DNA of 8,533 bases from Ferroplasmaceae archaeon UBA567 (GCA_002505185.1 DAUP01000136.1:7932-16464), one strand, 5' to 3'; shown: positions 1 through 6,787, numbered from the stretch's first letter. The notes: a model not told the origin generated them from the sequence alone. Made by a program: numbers and translations.

Positions 1-29
1 TTAAAGTAGAAATGTTCTAATTAATATAT

Positions 30-2174
30 ATGGTTAATAAAAAACCGTTTAGTAAGAATATTTTTCTCACTCTTTTAGTTATTTTGATAGTCTCCATGTT
101 CCTCATGATGAATGTGTCACCGCTGGCATCGCCAATCAGTACCTCATCTTCCCCGTCATCTTCTCCATATTCTATATATACTCCATCTCCTTCATCAACA
201 CCGCTTTGGGGATTCGATGGCGCATATATGAACTATTCAGTTATCCAATCAACTAACACTCCCCCATACAACATTTATTCAATCGTACCTCAATGGTTGT
301 TCAATGGAGCATATGCAAGTTATACTTTCAATATGTCATCATCATCTTCTACGACGACAGGCAATTACAATGCCACTATATTCAATGTAAATACCACATC
401 ATTGACTTATTCTGTAAAGTATGCGATATTTGAAAATATATCGGGAAAATCTACATCCTCCATTGAGTATACTAATAATACAAGCGCTGACGTAGGCATG
501 CCTGCACCTTCCATAGGAATTCCAGGAAGTGGCACTCCTTTTCCTGCTCTTTCAACTCAATCCTTATATTCCATGGATACTGGTATGTTAGGTTATGGTT
601 CCGGAGTAGCATCTGCTAGTAACATAACCATCAGAAATGCGGTAAATTATACTGCCCTTGATAAGACAATAAAGAGTGATCAGTATATTATGATTAGTCC
701 CTACATTAACGAGAGTTATTACGTATCCTACGGAAGTGGACTTTACCTTAATGCCACAGCCAATACATCCATTTACAATGCTACTGCACAGATCACTGCT
801 ACAAATGTTCCCCTTTCCTTGCCTCCACCATTTACAGTAGGGATGAGGACCACCACGGGGTATACGAAATATGAGATTATATCTATCACTCCGAATGGAA
901 ACTTCACGGCAAATGTCACTACAAACATGACAGAGTCCTCCGTTTCCCCGGGTAATTGCAACGGGACCTTCCAAAATCCCGGAAATCTCCCCGTTTTAAA
1001 TTTAACTGACCTGAATCAGTTGAATGCAGGGAAAGTTCCTCCGGGAATAAATATGCCTGTCAAGAATGCTACCGTGGAAACTGGTGTTACAGTAACGGTT
1101 CCTGCTGGAACTTTCGTAACCGATAAAGTTTTTAGTTCATCAAATCAAGTAAATTTTACATTTTACATTGATTCAACTTCTGGTGTGTTGGCACTTGGCA
1201 ATATTAATTTTTCCATGTCAGCTAATGGACACACTATGATAATGAATGAAAGTTTGTCCTTAAGCAGCACAAATATTCCAATGGAGTCAACTGGTTATGG
1301 TTTTCTGAAGGGTACAATCACACCTACTGGAGCAACACTTGTTATCAATGGCATGATAGTGCCTACATATAACGGTGCGTTCTATAATATATCACTTAAA
1401 CCTGGAAATTATTACGTCTCCGCTAGCAAGAGTGGATATCAAACCAAAACCTATAATGTAAATATATCAGCAGGAAAAACAACACAATTAAATGTTATCC
1501 TATCATCCATAAGCAACTCAGTAACACTCTCAGGCCATGTTACGCCTGTGGGATCTTCCGTTCTTGTTGATGGATATATGGCATCTGTAAATGCCACTGG
1601 TTATTATACGATCTCTGTTCCGGCTGGAGAACATACAGTTTCGGTTTATCATGATGGATACTTCCCAACGTCTAAGAAAATAGACATAACCTCTTCAATG
1701 ACTTTGAATTTTAATCTGTTGAAGGAGCCATCAAAGGTAAGCTCTAACATGACCCGTAATGCAACGACTGCAATAGGATACAATGTTACGGTATCTGACG
1801 TCCTGGACGAAAAAGGATTCGTGGCAGTAAATTTCACAGCCACAAAGAATGGAACCTTGTTAGTTTCTATACCATATAACGACATGAAAAATGCTACGAT
1901 ATCAGAAGTACTGAACAGTTCCATATATATAAATGGTGTTAAGGACAAGAATTTCAGCATAACAATAACATCAAACTATACTGTGATTCTCAAAGTATAC
2001 AATCTCAGTGGTGATCCTACCCTTTACTGGACATATAGCCCAGCAGCCGTTCTGCCAACTGCACCACCTCCTCCATTTAGACTCTCAATTCTTGAAGAGG
2101 GTATTATTATTGGAGCCATAGTTGCAGTAGTAGCTCTTGTTGGTGTGATAATTGTCAGGAAAAAGAATAGGTGA
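30..2174 (+). CDS. Secreted, C-terminally anchored surface glycoprotein with two PEGA-like domains
   Basis: A 714-residue protein predicted to be exported and displayed on the cell surface. An N-terminal signal peptide is visible: basic KKPFSK, then a hydrophobic stretch to about residue 30, with likely cleavage near PLA-SP. A Ser/Pro/Thr-rich linker (about 35-60) and a long beta-type region rich in Asn, Ser and Thr follow. Residues about 421-491 and 497-564 are two tandem PEGA or carboxypeptidase-regulatory-like beta domains; the signatures are KPGNYYVSASKSGY and PAGEHTVSVYHDGY. A third beta-rich region leads to a proline linker (PTAPPPPF). A membrane helix (about 690-709) and a basic tail, RKKNR, finish the protein. 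I count about 35 N-x-S/T sequons, consistent with heavy N-glycosylation of an archaeal S-layer or adhesion-type protein. No protease active site was recognised, so I do not call it thermopsin. The ATG at 30 is close to the window edge and fits a leaderless start; no Shine-Dalgarno is seen. Surface location is well supported, exact role unknown. Confidence 0.9.
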   Translation: MVNKKPFSKNIFLTLLVILIVSMFLMMNVSPLASPISTSSSPSSSPYSIYTPSPSSTPLWGFDGAYMNYSVIQSTNTPPYNIYSIVPQWLFNGAYASYTFNMSSSSSTTTGNYNATIFNVNTTSLTYSVKYAIFENISGKSTSSIEYTNNTSADVGMPAPSIGIPGSGTPFPALSTQSLYSMDTGMLGYGSGVASASNITIRNAVNYTALDKTIKSDQYIMISPYINESYYVSYGSGLYLNATANTSIYNATAQITATNVPLSLPPPFTVGMRTTTGYTKYEIISITPNGNFTANVTTNMTESSVSPGNCNGTFQNPGNLPVLNLTDLNQLNAGKVPPGINMPVKNATVETGVTVTVPAGTFVTDKVFSSSNQVNFTFYIDSTSGVLALGNINFSMSANGHTMIMNESLSLSSTNIPMESTGYGFLKGTITPTGATLVINGMIVPTYNGAFYNISLKPGNYYVSASKSGYQTKTYNVNISAGKTTQLNVILSSISNSVTLSGHVTPVGSSVLVDGYMASVNATGYYTISVPAGEHTVSVYHDGYFPTSKKIDITSSMTLNFNLLKEPSKVSSNMTRNATTAIGYNVTVSDVLDEKGFVAVNFTATKNGTLLVSIPYNDMKNATISEVLNSSIYINGVKDKNFSITITSNYTVILKVYNLSGDPTLYWTYSPAAVLPTAPPPPFRLSILEEGIIIGAIVAVVALVGVIIVRKKNR

Positions 2175-2224
2175 TAAAACTATGTGACAGAAAGCATGGT
2201 TAGTTTGACAACACCCTAATATTA

Positions 2225-2230
2225 TTTTTT
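2225..2230 (+). terminator. Possible oligo-U terminator of the surface protein gene
   Basis: A run of six T residues in very AT-rich DNA about 50 bases after the stop codon. Archaeal RNA polymerase commonly terminates at U-tracts without a strong hairpin, and none is obvious here. The call rests only on position and the T-run. Confidence 0.3.
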
Positions 2231-2400
2231 GAACTTAATAATTTATGATAAATATTTAAAAATTAATATTATTAAGAGCATTTTAAAAATTACACCACGG
2301 GGAAGTTCTTAAAATATTTGGTTAATTTATTATTTATTGAATAAATGTACGTTTATCCCAATAATTCATCCACATCATAAATTCAATGGCTTTCTTGTAT

Positions 2401-2442
2401 ATTGAATTCTAAAAAGTAAATTCATTCTCAGTGGAAGAAACA
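2401..2442 (+). repeat. 42-bp dispersed repeat, copy 1
   Basis: This stretch matches 4366-4407 at 36 of 42 positions in the same orientation, with a perfect 15-base core (TAAAAAGTAAATTCA). The two copies lie on either side of the decayed epimerase/AbiE module. Each holds a short potential hairpin, a 4-bp stem with a 7-base loop starting CAG. The outer stem pair is T-A here and G-C in the other copy, so pairing is kept. A perfect 10-bp palindrome, CAGTGCACTG, follows at 2445-2454. Origin unknown: it could be a mobile-element end, a conserved untranslated RNA segment or a duplicated regulatory region. Confidence 0.6.
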
Positions 2443-2468
2443 TCCAGTGCACTGATATATTTTAATAA

Positions 2469-3218
2469 CTAAAGACCAGCCTGTTGAATGTATTCTACAA
2501 CGCTTCTTATACCCTCATTCAGGGAGGTATAATCCTTTATTAGAGGGTTTGATGCTAAAAGTTCTTCAGCCTCGTCCAGTATATATGGCTGGTGCTTTAC
2601 TTTGAGGTCATTTCCCGTAATTGTCTTTACTATGTCAATCAGGTCATTTACGGATGTTTTAACTCCAGTACCGATTTGGTAATCACCCGGTTTAATTTTC
2701 CTGTCCAGTATAAGACCGATTACTTTTTTCATATCTCCAATGTAGAAATAGTCTCTTTTATGGTTTCCATCTCCATATACTATGGCTTCCTCTTTGTTTA
2801 ATGCTGCTTTTGTGAAAAGAAAAACAGCGCCTTTCTGGCTACCAGGACCATATATATTGAAAAATTTCAAGATATATGAACGGGTATGGTATAGTTCCCT
2901 GTATAAATTAATCCACTCTTCTGACTGAACTTTTGAAAGAGAATAAGGATTTGTGGGTTTAGCTATGGAGCCTGATGTGAGGAAGACAAAATCTGAATTG
3001 TCCCTTCTGGCCTTTTCAAGAAACTTAAGTGTCAGTGAAAGATCGTCTTCGAAATACTCATAGGGCATTTCTATGGACTTCCGGATCAATCCCCTTGCTG
3101 CCATATGTATTATCAAATCAAATTTCTCCGATGGAAACGTGTCACCAATATCATACCCCTTTACCTCATAACTGTTTTTTGTAGATAGATTTGAAAAAAT
3201 ACTTGAGTGAAGTACCAC
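2469..3218 (-). pseudogene. NAD-dependent epimerase/dehydratase, 5'-truncated and fused to a toxin gene remnant
   Basis: The reading frame encodes 249 residues of an extended short-chain dehydrogenase/reductase of the nucleotide-sugar epimerase type. Visible motifs are DLIIHMAA (end of a Rossmann strand near the cofactor), LTSGS with the active-site Ser, the catalytic YxxxK (PYSLSK), FNIYGPG, and RDYFYIGDM, which matches the family's RDFxYVxDV. The family's N-terminal glycine-rich GxxGxxG loop, which binds NAD(P), is absent. The frame instead opens at a GTG inside the sequence of an AbiEii-like toxin, four codons after an in-frame TGA. Recognisable epimerase sequence begins near IFSNLSTKNSYEVKGYDIGD, so roughly the first 10-15 codons were lost at a junction near 3198-3210. 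Without the dinucleotide loop an active enzyme is unlikely, although the rest is free of stop codons, which suggests a recent event. The intact ancestor would have modified a nucleotide sugar for surface glycans. Confidence 0.8.
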
Positions 3219-3351
3219 CTTTGAAAATCAAGTCGTTAGTGAAAACATAATATATTTCACGAAGAAGTAAAATGAGCAAATAATCCCTTTCTAATTGTCT
3301 AATATCTCTGAATTTACTGGAGAATTCCATCAAATCATGTTCATCTATCAT
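3166..3351 (-). pseudogene. abiEii: AbiEii-type nucleotidyltransferase toxin, N-terminal fragment
   Basis: The first ~50 residues match the start of the AbiEii/AbiGii toxin family: a leading helix, then ERDYLLILLLREIYYV, then LIFKGGTSL. The last is the nucleotidyltransferase GG-[ST] motif that opens the NTP-binding site. The expected next elements, the D-x-D metal ligands and the helical C-terminal domain of a ~250-residue protein, are gone. After about residue 50 the DNA becomes the epimerase gene in another frame, and translation stops after about 12 unrelated residues. A good Shine-Dalgarno, GGAGGG at 3358-3363, lies 6 bases before the ATG at 3351. A GTG directly upstream at 3354 is the alternative start. 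The gene follows the antitoxin remnant on the same strand with a 70-base gap, the usual antitoxin-toxin order of type IV systems. It cannot encode an active toxin. Confidence 0.8.
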
Positions 3352-3822
3352 CACAAGCCCTCCTGCAATAGTTTTGAATTAATGTTTTGTGTTCGCAACA
3401 GTACCGCAACTCTTTTTACAATTACCTTTTTTTCATTCTTAAGGCAAAATTTACAAGCAAATCTACATTGATCATTTTTCTGTGTAGTGCTTCCACAAAT
3501 GCCTCTTCGACGTATGAAAATGGAGGTGATCTAAGGTATAAGGAATCTATGATCGCTTTTTCTATGGTAGCAACATATGCATTGCCTATTTTCTTATAGC
3601 CGAAGAAATGGTCTTTTTGAATCTTTATGAATTCCAGTGCATAGTTTTCTATTGTGATAGACCTATGTCGTTTTAGTGTTATGACGGTATACTTAATAAT
3701 AAACTGATCTGTAACTGAATGGAATTGAAATGCTGCAAATGTACTTATGTAGGATGGAAATACAACCTGTGAGGCTATTTCATAGATATTTATTCCATGA
3801 CCATCATTAATATAATACTTTC

Positions 3823-3830
3823 CTCTCTCA
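3823..3830. repeat. Target site duplication, left copy
   Basis: CTCTCTCA directly adjoins the left end of the 190-bp element and is identical to 4021-4028. In the antitoxin frame it reads as part of the IERG codons. Confidence 0.75.
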
Positions 3831-4020
3831 CTATGCCGCTTATATGCGGTTGGGTAAATAAAAAATGTTATGATGATAATGGGCTGGAATGTGCCTTCTA
3901 GGTACCGTCATGCATATAAGTAAACTGCTACATACGCCATGAATTCTCCAATACCTCGTATTTTAAGGGAGATCTTCCAACAAAAATAATTATTCATCTA
4001 ACGGGATATAATCACCATAG
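3831..4020. mobile_element. 190-bp MITE-like nonautonomous insertion inside the AbiEi antitoxin gene
   Basis: Both ends begin CTATG reading inward. The first 31 bases of each end match the other's reverse complement at 23 of 31 positions, including shared TTATAT, GTT and AATAA blocks, so these are imperfect terminal inverted repeats. The element is bounded by identical 8-bp direct repeats, CTCTCTCA, at 3823-3830 and 4021-4028. Deleting element and one repeat restores the host reading frame and the family motif. No transposase fits within 190 bp, so it would have been moved in trans by a full-length insertion sequence elsewhere in the genome. An 8-bp duplication is compatible with several IS families; I cannot name the parent. 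Confidence 0.8.
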
Positions 4021-4028
4021 CTCTCTCA
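4021..4028. repeat. Target site duplication, right copy
   Basis: CTCTCTCA directly adjoins the right end of the 190-bp element, identical to 3823-3830. The sequence is a simple CT repeat, so on its own it would be weak evidence. It is convincing together with the inverted repeats and the frame restoration. Confidence 0.75.
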
Positions 4029-4197
4029 ATCCTTTTGACTTTTTTGTTATTTGAAAGAAGCTTTGATACATAGTTTTTTGGTTTATTCATTATCCTTGAT
4101 GCGTCGTTTATAGTAAATACAACTTTACCGTGTAACGCTAATTCATCAAGGACTTCCTGCATCTTAATCCGGGTCATAACTTATATATATCAACCAA

Positions 4198-4225
4198 TAT
4201 TATATTTTTATGTAACGGTATTACC
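4198..4225 (-). promoter_or_regulatory. TATA box and possible operator of the interrupted antitoxin gene
   Basis: On the minus strand an A/T-only box (AAATATAATA, about 4198-4207) is centred some 25 bases before the ATG at 4177. This fits an archaeal leaderless promoter. An in-frame TAA two codons before the ATG fixes the start. Just upstream, GGTATTACC at 4217-4225 is an interrupted palindrome, placed where an autorepressor could act. The operator part is speculative. Confidence 0.4.
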
Positions 4226-4365
4226 AAAATTGTGGTTATATTGTGTCTAATTTTATATTCTATTTGGATCACTCTGACATGCTTTACTGACCGAAACATT
4301 AAAAGTTCTCACTTTTGCGTAGTTTTTGCCTTTACCCTCGGTTATATTTAAAATCATTATACAAG

Positions 4366-4407
4366 ATTAAATTGTAAAAAGTAAATTCAGTCTCAGAGAA
4401 AGACACA
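4366..4407 (+). repeat. 42-bp dispersed repeat, copy 2
   Basis: It matches 2401-2442 at 36 of 42 positions in direct orientation. The hairpin here is GTCT/AGAC around the 7-base loop CAGAGAA, against TTCT/AGAA in copy 1. It lies in the control region upstream of the second antitoxin gene. Confidence 0.6.
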
Positions 4408-4471
4408 GTTCAAATCCTACTCTATCCATTCTCTTATTCTTTGAATTACTATCACTAATAGGTATTTAACA

Positions 4472-4532
4472 TATCTGTATTTACAGATAGTTATCAGTGA
4501 ATATATTTATAAACTATCATAAAATACAGATA
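4472..4532 (+). promoter_or_regulatory. TATA promoter with nested inverted repeats (probable autoregulatory operator)
   Basis: A perfect inverted repeat, TATCTGTA-TT-TACAGATA, covers 4472-4489. The same half-site TACAGATA recurs at 4525-4532, two bases before the ATG at 4535. A second inverted pair, GATAGTT at 4486-4492 and AACTATC at 4512-4518, brackets the TATA box TTTATAAA (4506-4513). The TATA centre is about 26 bases before the ATG, so the mRNA is probably leaderless. AbiEi-family antitoxins are known to bind inverted repeats in their own promoters. The layout here would let the antitoxin block TATA recognition and the transcription start; that is inference. Confidence 0.6.
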
Positions 4533-4534
4533 TA

Positions 4535-5569
4535 ATGAGGAATGAAGAATTAGGGCCAGTTTATCAATTTATTCTTGAAGAACTTAAAATTCCATTAGAT
4601 TCGGAGATAGAAAGAGAATATTCCATACGTATTGGTGAGAGAGAATTACACATAGACCTTGTAATTAAGTCAAAAAATACCCTTACTTTAATTGAAATCG
4701 CATCTAGAATAAATGAAGATATTATATACAGAATATACGCACTCTCTCATTTAATTAATAAGAAAATGGCTGGAGGAAAAACACTTCAGTTAGTGTGTGC
4801 AGGGAAATCAATGAAGTATAGTACAAATGAACTTGCCGACAGGCTTGGTGTGACTATGATTCTTATTCCTCCAAAGTTATACAATTACTTATCTCCAACA
4901 GTTGCCATAACTGAAGAAAATTCTCGTTTAAAGCGCTTAACGGGAACCCAATCAAGGATCACCTCTGAAAAGGCATGGAGAGTTATCTGCTCATTAATGA
5001 GCGATAAGTCCCCCAGTATCCTTGCCATTTCCAAAAAAACTGGTGTTTCATACGGCTGGGTAAATACCATAATTCATGAGCTTAAAAATTCTGGAATAAT
5101 AACTACTGACTATATCTTAAGAATCAAAGACTTGGACAAACTTCTAAACGTAGTTTCGTGGGAAAGAGCCCTTGATGGTCTGCTTGTGGAGACAATAAAC
5201 ACAAATTTCCATACAGGAACCCAGTGTGTAACTGAAGTCGCCATGAATCTTAACAGACTTGGAATAGATTATGCTTTCACAGCCCATTCGTCAGCCATTT
5301 CATATGGATCTTCTATAATGAGGGAAGATACTGTATATATCTATCTTCCTAACCCATCTGACAGAGCGTTCATTCGAACCTATTCTGAAAAAGAAGCAGG
5401 TGGTTGTCGCTTGAAGGTATACGTGCCAGATAGAAACGTCATGAAGTCTTCGAAGGTTTTCAATAGTATACGAGTTGTAGATATTTGCCAGAATATACTG
5501 GACCTCACAGGATTGGGAATGGATGGAAGGATAGCCGCAAAGGACCTGGTGGGCAACATTGGCAAATGA
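4535..5569 (+). CDS. AbiEi-like antitoxin/regulator with N-terminal PD-(D/E)XK-like domain
   Basis: An intact 344-residue protein. Residues about 24-115 resemble a PD-(D/E)XK nuclease fold: HIDLVIKS with D41, then LTLIEIAS with E54. The usual E-x-K lysine is replaced by Ala56, so it is probably a non-catalytic nuclease-like domain. Residues about 140-200 form a winged helix-turn-helix (SILAISKKTGVSYGWVNTII). Residues about 205-340 resemble the C-terminal module of the large AbiEi antitoxin type: ISYGSSIMREDTVYIYLP, RLKVYVPD, and VVDICQNILDLTGLGMDGRIAAKDL. By family analogy it represses its own operon and neutralises the nucleotidyltransferase encoded just downstream, whose TTG start overlaps its last codons by 11 bases. 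The ATG lies about 26 bases after a TATA box and next to a palindromic half-site. It differs in architecture from the broken antitoxin at 3422-4177. Domain assignment is from motif recognition; the nuclease-like part is the least certain. Confidence 0.7.
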   Translation: MRNEELGPVYQFILEELKIPLDSEIEREYSIRIGERELHIDLVIKSKNTLTLIEIASRINEDIIYRIYALSHLINKKMAGGKTLQLVCAGKSMKYSTNELADRLGVTMILIPPKLYNYLSPTVAITEENSRLKRLTGTQSRITSEKAWRVICSLMSDKSPSILAISKKTGVSYGWVNTIIHELKNSGIITTDYILRIKDLDKLLNVVSWERALDGLLVETINTNFHTGTQCVTEVAMNLNRLGIDYAFTAHSSAISYGSSIMREDTVYIYLPNPSDRAFIRTYSEKEAGGCRLKVYVPDRNVMKSSKVFNSIRVVDICQNILDLTGLGMDGRIAAKDLVGNIGK

Positions 5570-6305
5570 AAAATCCAGTGAAACTAATCTGGCCAGTGAT
5601 TCTTTTGAAGAACTCAGGTACATCTTTAACTGGAGTCTTAGAAATAGTGGCTATAGAACTGGTGATATAATTCTCATTGGAGGATAGGCAGTTCACTCAG
5701 TTAACCCCTGGAAATATTCGCTCGATATCGATTTGATCGCGACTACTCGTTTTAAAGACTCATTGAAAGAACATCTATACTCCACCAGGCATTATAGTAA
5801 AGAAAAAGATCCTGAAGGAAACACACTCTTTTTAAAGAGTTTAGATTCTGGTGAAATTTATCTAGATTTTCTTCCAAAAAAAGATCGATTCCACGGAACA
5901 GGCAAAATACGCAATTTAGAAGAAATAGAATATGAAACTAAGACAACTAATATTTCCTATTCCTTTGAGTCCAGCTTTCAAGTCATTGTTCCGGAGATCG
6001 CAATGCTCTTATTACTAAAATTGAAGGCGGCATGGGACAGATACTATGATTTATCTTCTGAAACTACTCTGAATAAAGACCACTTAAATGAGAAGTTTAT
6101 CAAGGATTGCGGTGATATTCTTGCATTGCTTCAGAGCCGGTCATTTCAATTTGCCCGATTTGATTTGTTATCTCTAATCATATCCAAGTTTGATTTCCTA
6201 AGAGGATTCATGGAAGAGGGAATTATAGAGGAAAACTCATCGCTGGATCGTGTCTCTTATAAGGATGGCAAAGAACTCATAGAAAAACTACTGTCTCTTA
6301 TCTGA
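5559..6305 (+). pseudogene. AbiEii-like nucleotidyltransferase toxin with an in-frame TAG in the catalytic GG motif
   Basis: Read through, this frame encodes 248 residues of a nucleotidyltransferase toxin. IILIGG (to residue 42) is followed by a TAG at 5685-5687, then AVHSVNPWKYSLDIDLIATT, which carries the metal-binding D56-x-D58. Residues near 140-160 read VPEIAMLLLLKLKAAWDR, then KDCGDILALLQ, matching the family's PExLLxxKLxAxxxR and KDxxDIxxL signatures. Family members commonly have GGWAV at the stop position, so a TGG to TAG change (G to A at 5686) is the simplest explanation. The proposed start is TTG at 5559, the only good one after an in-frame stop at 5532. It overlaps the antitoxin end, with GGTGG six bases upstream as a possible ribosome site. 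Restart at the TTG at 5733, inside DIDLIA, would lose the active site. The C-terminal frame is otherwise intact, so the mutation looks recent. Readthrough or a sequencing error is the alternative. Confidence 0.8.
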
Positions 6306-6787
6306 CAAACCATCTTTCCAGATTGAGTTTTTCCGCTAGATTGTTGTGTCCTCATCTATTTAACGTGAATTTTACATTCTTTTGAATGAGATGATACATG
6401 CATTGTCCGTCCACTATAGATAAAAGCCTGTTTATGCTTTACTCAACCAAAGTTTTTTTCTTCATTCCTCACAGTTCGAAGGGTTGTGCAAGAACTTATT
6501 ACTAAGTCTTAAGGGCACTGGCAATTACCGAGCTACCTCTTTAAGGTATGAACGCTCCATTTGCACAGATCACTGTTTACGTGCAATCAGTATATACCAC
6601 TATCTTCATAATTCCTTACTGGAATCAACCGCGTATAGAGTATTTTACGGAAACAATCGCCATAATTCCATTTATAAGGACTTATTCTAGTGACTCACTT
6701 CTAATTTAATGTTTAATCAAACAATAGATAATTGCAATTCATTTATTCCCTAGGAATCCGAGCCTTAACATGATATAGCCTGGAAAG
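6306..6787. other. Gap without a convincing gene
   Basis: The 480 bases after the broken toxin show no family motif in any frame. T-runs at 6328-6332 and 6453-6459 could end the toxin transcript. An open stretch on the plus strand (6484-6690) has no recognisable motif. On the minus strand the same DNA reads as several short open pieces split by stops (for example RISPYKWNYGDC and EDSGIY), which could be an eroded gene. The stretch 6480-6680 appears somewhat less AT-rich than its surroundings, compatible with old coding DNA. Nothing firmer can be said. Confidence 0.35.

Larger units (their letters stand above)
3422..4177 (-). pseudogene. abiEi: AbiEi-type antitoxin / transcriptional regulator, interrupted by a 190-bp element
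   Basis: The N-terminal part (4177 down to 4029) encodes a winged-helix DNA-binding domain ending in KKVKRIER. The C-terminal part (below about 3830) reads GKYYINDGHG, then QVVFPSYISTFAAFQFHSVTD, FFGYKKIGNAYVATIEKAIIDSLY, and stops at 3422. This order is typical of AbiEi antitoxins (PSYIS, FFGYKK and EKAxxD motifs). Between the halves sits an insertion at 3831-4020 flanked by an 8-bp duplication. Excising element plus one duplication (198 bp, a multiple of three) gives the continuous reading KRIERGKYYI and a 185-residue protein of normal length. As it stands, translation stops at 3998-4000 inside the insert after 59 residues, which would be only the wing-helix domain. The C-terminal part has no obvious start. 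Family role: the antitoxin neutralises the nucleotidyltransferase toxin and represses its own operon. Confidence 0.85.
4178..4534. other. Divergent control region between the two AbiE-like modules
   Basis: No coding sequence was found in these 357 bases. They hold the minus-strand promoter described above, a small AAAAG/CTTTT hairpin near 4302-4317, the second 42-bp repeat, a tRNA-3'-end-like string at 4408-4428, and the plus-strand promoter with its palindromes. The two antitoxin genes are transcribed away from each other from here. Confidence 0.6.

Noticed and set aside
340..360. Simple TCA/TCT repeat as a slippage or phase-variation tract
   Set aside because: It encodes a short Ser/Thr run in a Ser-rich protein; units are triplets and imperfect, so slippage would not shift the frame.
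588..974. Minus-strand open frames inside the surface protein gene (also 773-961 and 1649-1960)
   Set aside because: They are antisense to a strongly supported gene and show no motif, promoter or ribosome site; cysteine-rich composition is a by-product of the opposite strand.
3387..3599. Plus-strand 70-codon open frame
   Set aside because: It is antisense to the AbiEi antitoxin remnant, whose protein motifs clearly lie on the minus strand.
4382..4428. A tRNA gene in the divergent control region
   Set aside because: The T-loop-like string lacks a pairing 5' T-stem, the upstream hairpin loop lacks the expected T33, and no D-arm or 5' acceptor strand is present.
5300..5696. Several short open frames on both strands around the antitoxin-toxin junction
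   Set aside because: All overlap the antitoxin and toxin frames that carry recognisable family motifs; none has its own signals.
6484..6690. Plus-strand 68-codon open frame
   Set aside because: No recognisable motif, no clear promoter spacing or ribosome site, and an unusual composition; kept only as part of the gap description.
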